This document shows, piece by piece, positions 57,712 through 64,000 of a DNA stretch of 64,000 nt. The notes under the pieces are model-generated. The model was not told the DNA's origin. It saw only the letters and a program-made list of their open reading frames with translations, and searched no databases. Source of the stretch: Agelas oroides (taxonomy: Eukaryota > Porifera > Demospongiae > Agelasida > Agelasidae); contig OX422183.1 of NCBI GenBank assembly GCA_949130485.1, forward strand, positions 31,590,640 through 31,654,639, in the 5' to 3' direction. Within the stretch, counting starts at the first letter, position 1, and each line of letters opens with the position of its first letter. A program made the translations under genes and the position numbers.

Positions 57712-58108
57712 ATTATCATACGTACGTCTAACTAATGTATGGGAGTCAATGGGGAAGCCTTGCAGCTGCACGCAGTTTATAAAAAGCCGTATTTTTTACT
57801 ACAAGTCACGTGAGAATCCGGATCAGTACTGCAAGTCACGCGAGAATCTGTATCAGGTACTACAAGTCATGCGAGAATCCGTATCAGGTACTACAAGTCA
57901 CATGCTTGCGTCTGAACGTGCAATGAAATTGAAGGTTCGTATGATAAAATCATTATCACCATAGTACCAAGCCATACCGAAAAAATATCACTCGTTTGTT
58001 GCTGTTGGCATTGTTACTCATACTGCGCACTCGTAACAATACAGACGGCAACAAACTCGTGATATTTCCCGGTATAGCTTCGTACTATGGTGATACTTAT
58101 ATAATCTT
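57712..58108 (+). repeat. Composite repeat with hairpin, copy 3
   Basis: Same plan as 50413-50760, but the ACTACAAGTCACGCGAGAAT unit (about 31 bp, ending CCGTATCAGGT) is expanded to four copies. Confidence 0.75.
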
Positions 58109-58109
58109 A

Positions 58110-58750
58110 GTACTGTAGTGGAACACCTCTCTATTCCTGACACTTTAGAGTAAAATTACTATCCATTTCCGAGTCAAATATATGCATTGAGAATAACACA
58201 ATCCTAAATGCAGACTGTAAGTACCTGCAATATATATTCACTGGAAATTATGTATCTTAGATTAGAGCAACGTTTGCACAAGTGTATGTGAATTAAAAGA
58301 ATAGTGGACAGACATTCAAATAATGTGCCGCAGTTTTGAGTGGCTTTCAATGGAGCACAAATACAGCAGGGCAGTTTGTGAGCTTCTAGAACAAATGTGC
58401 TTTTCCACTTGTGCTTTTTACAGTGTTTTTCTGAATCTATGCATCGCTAGAAAGTGCAAAGCATAGTGCGGTATGTGCCCTAATGCAATTTGTGGGTAGC
58501 TAATACACAAGATGGCTTCGTTTAGTTACTGTACCACTTTGAAGTTATGTGGCCACTCAAGATTGTTATCACAATGCTTTCCGCTTGACGCTTTTGTGTA
58601 AAGAGCTAAAACACGCTGTACACAAGGTCTTAAAAGGAACTACAGCTTACTGAAGACAGTAAGCTCACTTGCATGCCTCATTGCCGGCCAGGTTTGCATT
58701 GTTAGGGGGTTAAGGTTAGCATTGGGATTAGAGAACAAGGAAAGATCAAA
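58110..58750. other. No gene seen
   Basis: AT-rich sequence without recognisable features. Confidence 0.35.
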
Positions 58751-58762
58751 AGGAGATCACTG

Positions 58763-59123
58763 TAGGGCTGCCACGACATGGCTAAATTTTATATCATATG
58801 TCATGTCATGATATGACGATATGTCATGACATGAGGTTCGTTTCTGAAATTGAATGGATGAAAAAGTCTTAAGTGACTCATTAACTTAGTATGCTAGTGT
58901 TTGGTAAGTTACGAGTACATGTGACCTATCGCAAGTAGGAATATAGGTCTGTTGGCTCAAATTTCCTACATTTTGTGTCAGCTTCTTGTGTGTTCAGGTA
59001 AATCCCAACTAAGTCAAATGCATACTGTTTAATAATATCAATATAGACTTGGCTTATGTCATATCATGTTAAGACTACTTTATGTCATGACATAACGATA
59101 TACGATATATAGTGACAGCCCAA
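58763..59123. mobile_element. hAT-like MITE, 361 bp
   Basis: Ends TAGGGCTGCCAC and GTGACAGCCCAA, flanked by the 8-bp direct repeat GATCACTG (58755-58762 and 59124-59131). Subterminal runs of ATGTCATGACAT lie on both sides. An 8-bp target with GGGCTG-type ends is characteristic of hAT elements; no transposase is encoded. Confidence 0.8.
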
Positions 59124-59276
59124 GATCACTGCTAAGCTATTGATGGCAATCCTGGACATCACTCTCATTGCCGGAGTGAGCTTGCAAAGTGCCCCGCTAT
59201 ACTTATGCTTAAACATGTGGTCTATAGTTGTAATAAACTGGCTTCAGTAAGTTTATGGTCTAGAGAAAAATAGTAG

Positions 59277-59468
59277 TTAATTAGTTTCAATTGTGTTCCA
59301 CGTGGTCTGCGTTGTCATTGCTGCCTAGTGTCACGCAGTCTATGGCACAAATTACAGCAGAATTTACTCGATTTAATTAGTTTCCATTTGTGTTCCATGT
59401 GGTCTGTGTTGTCATTGCTGCCTAGTGTCATGCAGTCTATGGCACAAATTACAGCAGAATTTAATTAG
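59277..59468 (+). repeat. 96-bp tandem duplication
   Basis: TTAATTAGTTTC(A/C)ATTGTG through TATGGCACAAATTACAGCAG occurs twice in direct orientation with a few differences, then a partial third start. Confidence 0.85.
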
Positions 59469-59759
59469 TGTGCTCCACATGGTCAAAATGCTTTCCAGGA
59501 AATGTATTTACAGGTGTATGAATGCATTCATTCCTTGCATTAGGCTTGTGGGCACTATGTTCCCAAAATTGCCAACATTATTTTATCTCTCTGATTTTAC
59601 CCTATTATGCTCCATACAATAGCTGATTATTACCCGGTATTGGCTGAAACAGAAGCATGTGTGTTCTGTGCAGTGGGTGATTCTACATAGCATCTAAACG
59701 TACCTTTTTACAGAGAGATATGTTGAATATGTGTGTTGGATCGCTGTTCTGATGTACTA

Positions 59760-60154
59760 CCGTATAGCTGGAAAATTTGATGGGGAATTAAATTTGGCGG
59801 TTTGGCGGTCTGGGTTGAAACCGCCAAATTAAAATCCGCCAATATTATTTTCGCCCGCAACGCGTAATGACGTAGCCCTCTTAGCACCACCCGGCACCCC
59901 TCTACGTGAGCTGTACATATAGCTAGCTCGGCACTAGCACGCTGCCAGTTATATTTTTGTAAATCTACGAACTCACGGCTTAGTTTAAGTACCTCAAGCG
60001 AGAGGACGGCAACGCTCCCTCGTGCAATGTTTATGATGACGTAATGCGCTGCGAGGCGCCACTGCCAAATTTAAATTTCGCCAATATTTTTTACGATCAG
60101 TTTGGGGCCAAACCGCCAAATTTAATGACCGCCAATATTTCCGGCTATATGGTA
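59760..60154. mobile_element. TACCGTATAGC-ended MITE
   Basis: Ends TACCGTATAGCTGGAAA and TTTCCGGCTATATGGTA. Subterminal repeats AAATTTGGCGGTTTGG and CCGCCAAATTTAATGACC appear in both orientations. It shares the outer motif with 53732-54896. No open frame of note. Confidence 0.75.
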
Positions 60155-60439
60155 TATTGTTTAAGTAAGGACATTCACAAGTGCAAACATAGTGGTACAT
60201 ACCACTGTAGTAACTGTTTCAAAGAGGTGCTTGTAAAAGTAACAGTAGCGGGGAAGTTTATGCAAGGATCAGCTTCCACTGAATTCTTCTACAGCATTGC
60301 ATTCGCGTAAGGTTGTTGCCAAATTAAAATTCTCAGTGTATATTATTCTCATACTTCCTCCCCACAAAATTAAGAGATGATCTAAGCTGACAGTGACTTA
60401 GCAAGTGAATCACATACACACAATGACCAAAGATATCTA

Positions 60440-60568
60440 CCGTATTTTTTCAAATAGACGCTGCCCTTGAATAGTTGCCGCCCTCTAATAGTAGCCACGG
60501 ACAATCTGAAGCTCTTGAACGAAATAAACGCCGCCCTCGAATAGTAGTCTGAACGAAGAAATACGGTA
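60440..60568. mobile_element. Short MITE with TACCGTATTT ends
   Basis: TACCGTATTTTTTCAAATAG to GAAGAAATACGGTA, with GAATAGT(A/T)GCCGCC repeats inside: a shorter relative of 50965-51382. Confidence 0.75.
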
Positions 60569-60683
60569 TATCAACTTTTTTATTATTTATATATTTATAC
60601 ATCCTGGAATGCGCTCTTAGCTGTTGCCCAAACAGTGAATAAGCTTTCATTTTGGATGAAAATGGCATTATTTACGAACTTAC

Positions 60684-61354
60684 GGTACTTTCTTCCACTG
60701 GTAAAAGGATCGGTAAGCGTGCTACTGCCCTCTAAAGCTAGAAACAGGCCAGTAGTCTGTAGCTTTGCGCCTAGGAATGACCTTTGTACTGCGCATGCGC
60801 AGTAACTGTAGATTTTCTAGGTACTACTAAATCACAGCAGGATATAATAAATCTATTATTTATTTAGTTCGGGTTTGTACATAGTGTCTAGCACTGTATG
60901 CCTATTGAAGGTCTTCAGGGACTTTAACTACCCCACCATTTAGCTACAAACGCCCGGGCGCACCCAATTTAGCTACCTTGCATACGCTAACAACTAAGCG
61001 TGCCGCAACGCAAGTTAAGGCCTCCTACCTACTATGAACACTTAGAAGCCAATCAAAACTCTCATTTGCTGATGCAATTAGGAGACCTTAGAGGGTTCTG
61101 GTTGCAGCACTTTGTGGGTTTGTGAAATTGAGCGTAACAAATAGGGACAACTATGTACAAGTTGGTGTTGGAGCTCCCCCACACACTTTAAACAAAAAAA
61201 TAAGCCTACTAGCCATAGCTATATGAGACTCTATACTAACCTGCTCAACTCCCGTTGAAAATTCTATTTGCAGCTCATCAGCAAATGAGGCATTCTTCTC
61301 CGTGGACCCGGCAGACCTGACGTCATCCAGGGAAAATGACAGGGCAACCGATAC
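60684..61354 (-). CDS. Candidate exons of an unrecognised minus-strand gene
   Basis: The better exon is 61241-61354: acceptor TATACTTCCAG, 38 open codons (VSVALSFSLDDV, STEKNASFADELQIEFSTGVEQ in part), donor GTTAGT, phase 0 at both ends. A second possible exon lies 509 bp downstream at 60684-60731: acceptor CTAGCTTTAG, 16 codons RAVARLPILLPVEEST, donor GTAAGT, also phase 0. No known family is recognised and no start or stop exon was found, so this is partial and tentative. Confidence 0.35.
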
Positions 61355-61399
61355 CTGGAAGTATAAAGATTGGGAGTTTGTAGCATACATGTGATAGTC

Positions 61400-62195
61400 C
61401 TGTGTAAAATCAGCCTGTTGCGTATTTCAACGCAGCAATGTGGTCAAAATATGCGACAGAATAATCTTGTGACTCATGTGACAGTCATGTGAGGTCATGT
61501 GACAGTCGACTGCGATTTACAAACCCAAGGGCCCGAGGCTGTAGCAAGGGCGCTACTAAGGACCCGAGGGTTTCTAAAGAGCGTAGTTCCCATTGGGCGA
61601 AGCATCTAACTTATTTAGAGTATAGCAACAACGCGTTGGCAACGACACATTTCTTTTATTCGAGTTGATTTATCGGCAACTTGCTGCCCGTTTTGTTGCC
61701 GGCCGTACAGTAGCGCTGCGGATTTGTAAAACACGACACTTGTAAACGACAGACTACTATCTGCTCGCTGCTCTGGTAAGCGCTCACAGCATGCGCGAGG
61801 GCACGCAATTTGCTCCGCCCAGTGAATTAGCTAAACCGCCACTCCTACAGGTGTCGTTTTTGGTAAGAACTATCAAATGAAGCTTCACCTCAAACTTTAC
61901 AGCAACAAATCAGGCAGAAAGTCACGGATGTTAACCGCCATTTTGGAAAATTAATGTTATGCTTGGTTACTGTTGCTATACACTATCAGTTGCATAGTAA
62001 CTGTATACAGCTAGAGGGAAGTATCTATCATAGATACTTGCCCTCACGTTTCTATGAGATTTAGTTACTTGGTATTGACCAATCACATTGGAGTATTCTT
62101 GGTAGCTATACTCTAATACATACTACTAGTCTAATGGCAAGGCTAAGCCCTCTCTCATGAGGAAAAGGGTCTGGAGCCACAAGTCTGAAGCTTGG
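61400..62195. other. No gene seen
   Basis: No gene is recognised. A short perfect hairpin (GTATCTATCATAGATAC, about 62021-62037) is present. Confidence 0.35.
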
Positions 62196-62199
62196 AAGT

Positions 62200-62535
62200 T
62201 GAACCATTCAAACACCTCCTCCGTGCAACTGCCCACCCCCAATTTTTGGTGCCTGGGACAGTAATGTGACCAATTTGTAATCTACACTGTAACACTTGTA
62301 CTACCGCACCAAGTGATGTTATGAGATTCATTATACAACACTGACCAATTTGTAATCCTACACTAACAACTACATTCAGGGCTCAAGGGATTCACCTCAG
62401 GCTTGCGGAGGAAGTGCTGAAGTCTTGTAGTTATTAGTGTTACAGTGTAGATTACAAATTGGTCACGTATTGTCCGGGCACCAAAAATTGGGAGTGGGCG
62501 GTTGCACGGAGGAGGTGCTTGAATGGTTCAAATAT
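62200..62535. mobile_element. Fold-back element
   Basis: Arms of about 95 bp pair: AACCATTCAAACACCTCCTC, GCCCACCCCCAATTTTTGGT and ACCAATTTGTAATCTACACT at left, complements at right. About 140 bp lie between. Open frames at 62437-62668 run through the right arm and are not convincing. Confidence 0.8.
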
Positions 62536-62664
62536 TCCCACGCAAGCGCCCACCCCGGATGCGAAGTTAGCTGCCAGGGATACCGAATCAACCTGCACCG
62601 TTACTTCGTTGAGGCCAGCTCAACGGTGGAGAAAGCTGTATCGTGCTAAAAAGTGGACCAATCC

Positions 62665-62970
62665 GTAGCCTTGTTGCTAATTTCTGCAACATTTCTTGCT
62701 TGCAGTATGCGAATTTTGTACTACAAGCAAGAAACGCTGTGAACAAGGCTATGGAAGGGTGTGTGTGAAACTTTGCTACTGGATGTTGTGGTGCCTGAAG
62801 CGCATCAGAATGATCGTAGCTATGTATGTGAACTCTTACTTTCGATCCACTACACAAGAATTTAGCATGATGGGCGGTTACACAGAGGACCTTAAAAAAC
62901 CCACAGAACTGTCAAAATTGGGAGATAGGTGCTTGCACGGGGATGGGCACTTGCCCGGGACAATTTGGTA
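62665..62970 (+). repeat. Dispersed repeat, copy 2 (shared with 35140-35440)
   Basis: Same landmark order as copy 1 (GTACTACAAGCAAGAAACGC, CAGAATGATCGTAGCTATG, TGGGCGGTTACACAGAGGAC). Copy 2 has an extra inverted pair CTTGCTTGCAGTATGCGAAT / GTACTACAAGCAAGAAACG at its left. Confidence 0.6.
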
Positions 62971-63059
62971 AGAAGAATTAAATCTCCGACTCACGCTGAT
63001 ACTCCTCTGAGGTTTGAGCCTGATACAGCTGTCTGGTGATGGGGCAGTGAGCATAAAGT

Positions 63060-63113
63060 GGGAAGAAGAGGAGGCGGAGGAGGAGGAGGAGGCGGAGGCG
63101 GAGGAGGAGGAGA
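63060..63113 (+). repeat. GGA/GGC triplet microsatellite
   Basis: GAAGAGGAGGCGGAGGAGG-type triplets. The frame through it gives an acidic run and is part of a 65-codon frame (63014-63211) with no recognised domain. Confidence 0.85.
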
Positions 63114-63328
63114 TTCCTAGCTTGAACTCCAGTGTGGAGGCAGTGTGGTTTATGAGAGCAAAATGGTGGGTTCTAGTGGCTCTTTCCTGGACCTACATAC
63201 ACAAAGATTGATAAGTAGCACATTGTATTCAGCTCAGCACAAAATGAAGACAAGTAACTAAATTCACACACTTAATTAGCATAAGCATCCTAGTATTTAG
63301 CATTTTGTTCTCAAACCAACTCCACTAC

Positions 63329-63707
63329 TAGTCTCGTTCCCAGGCTCCGCCCGGAATGCGAATTGTACATGCATGGAGAGCCTGGTATCTTTTCTCACGT
63401 GATCATGACTTAATCGAAATAGGACCAGAGTTCTTAGAACAGAAAGGCAACATTATGCACGTTATTCAACCAACTTTGCATTCAACGCTCAGCATGTATG
63501 ATATTCGCTCCCCGATAGCTAGATAAGTGTAGTAAGTTGCCCGATACCTTCGCTATTTTTCCTGTTCTGAGTCTTCGGGTATGCCCATGCACAATTAAGG
63601 TCTCTCTACCCTAGACACTGGTCACGTGAGAAAAAATACCAGGCTCTCTCCGCCTGCACAACTTCAATGTTCGCGTTTCAGAGCGGAGGAGCCTGGGAAC
63701 GAGGCTA
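63329..63707. mobile_element. MITE with 9-bp target duplication, 379 bp
   Basis: Ends TAGTCTCGTTCCCAGGCTCC and GGAGCCTGGGAACGAGGCTA; inner arms GCCTGGTATCTTTTCTCACG / CACGTGAGAAAAAATACCAG. Flanked by CTCCACTAC (63320-63328 and 63708-63716). Confidence 0.88.
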
Positions 63708-63768
63708 CTCCACTACATCACTTTTGTAGTACAACACCAATATTTAAGAGGTTAAGTATGTCTCGTTC

Positions 63769-63942
63769 CCAGACCCACAGTACGGTGCATGCACTGCAAA
63801 AGAAGGGTTAGGGTCAAAGGCTTACTAAGCTTTTAGTGAAATTCAATATCTACACTAGCCTATGGTGCGATTATGTACTATATTGACCAGACCCTCCTCT
63901 CTCGTGTGTGTGTACCGTAGCGAGGGTCTGGGAACGAGACTA
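63769..63942. mobile_element. MITE, TCTCGTTCCCAGACC type
   Basis: TCTCGTTCCCAGACCC at left and GGGTCTGGGAACGAGACTA at right, about 175 bp apart. The left TAG is missing; AGTATG lies on both sides. Confidence 0.75.
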
Positions 63943-64000
63943 GTATGCAATTAACTATTAATAATTGTGTGCACAATGCACTTATTAAACACACTAATAA

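Noticed and set aside
1-64000. LTR elements, LINE proteins or other large autonomous transposons
   Set aside because: No reverse transcriptase, integrase or transposase motifs and no long terminal direct repeats were recognised; the repeats seen are non-autonomous.

Overview
The window looks like nuclear DNA from a metazoan, most likely an early-branching marine invertebrate such as a demosponge. This rests on short introns (about 70 to 175 bp) with GT/AG ends, TATA plus initiator promoters, AT-rich DNA with little coding sequence, and a very high density of palindromic mini-transposons. The organism assignment is inference; nothing here names a species.

The clear genes all belong to one family, found as six copies spread over 0.3 to 47.3 kb: A (minus, 333-1030), B (plus, 12529-13241), C (plus, 19070-19786), D (plus, 25672-26388), E (minus, 35652-36391) and F (plus, 46440-47269). 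Each has three exons with phase-0 introns. Exon 1 encodes a signal peptide. Exon 2 encodes a glycosylation-rich stretch and a conserved helix around VAYYHLVEAVDN. Exon 3 carries a CxxC and a third cysteine around LTEFG. Copies A to D are 147-148 aa secreted proteins with four mature cysteines. E (166 aa) and F (194 aa) have longer C-termini and eight and ten mature cysteines. I do not recognise the family. It is the best candidate here for an undescribed system: a recently amplified locus of small secreted cysteine glycoproteins with a shared promoter.

Layout: A and B sit in a large inverted duplication (about 0.15-5.24 kb against 9.9-13.47 kb). B, C and D are separated by two nearly identical direct repeats of about 6.55-6.6 kb (12351-18890 and 18891-25488). 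Each of these also holds the relic of another minus-strand family copy (15639-15850 and 22245-22456). An older, degraded copy of the unit follows D (26.5-28.3 kb). The intact counterpart of the relic is gene E with its flanks (34.06-36.85 kb). F lies alone to the right and is the most divergent copy.

The right-hand 16 kb and the spacers are mostly non-autonomous DNA transposons. The largest group has TAGCCTCGTTCCCAGGCC-like ends and 9-bp target duplications. Others are a TTAA-flanked element, TACCGTAT-ended elements (one carrying a HIRAN-like domain), an 8-bp-target hAT-like element, several fold-back elements, a tRNA-derived SINE, and minisatellites at 7.4, 37.7-39.0 and 52.4-52.75 kb. Weak candidate host exons lie at 14157-14710 (and its duplicate), 28407-28590, and 60684-61354. 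No LTR element, LINE open reading frame, rRNA, functional tRNA gene or CRISPR array was recognised.
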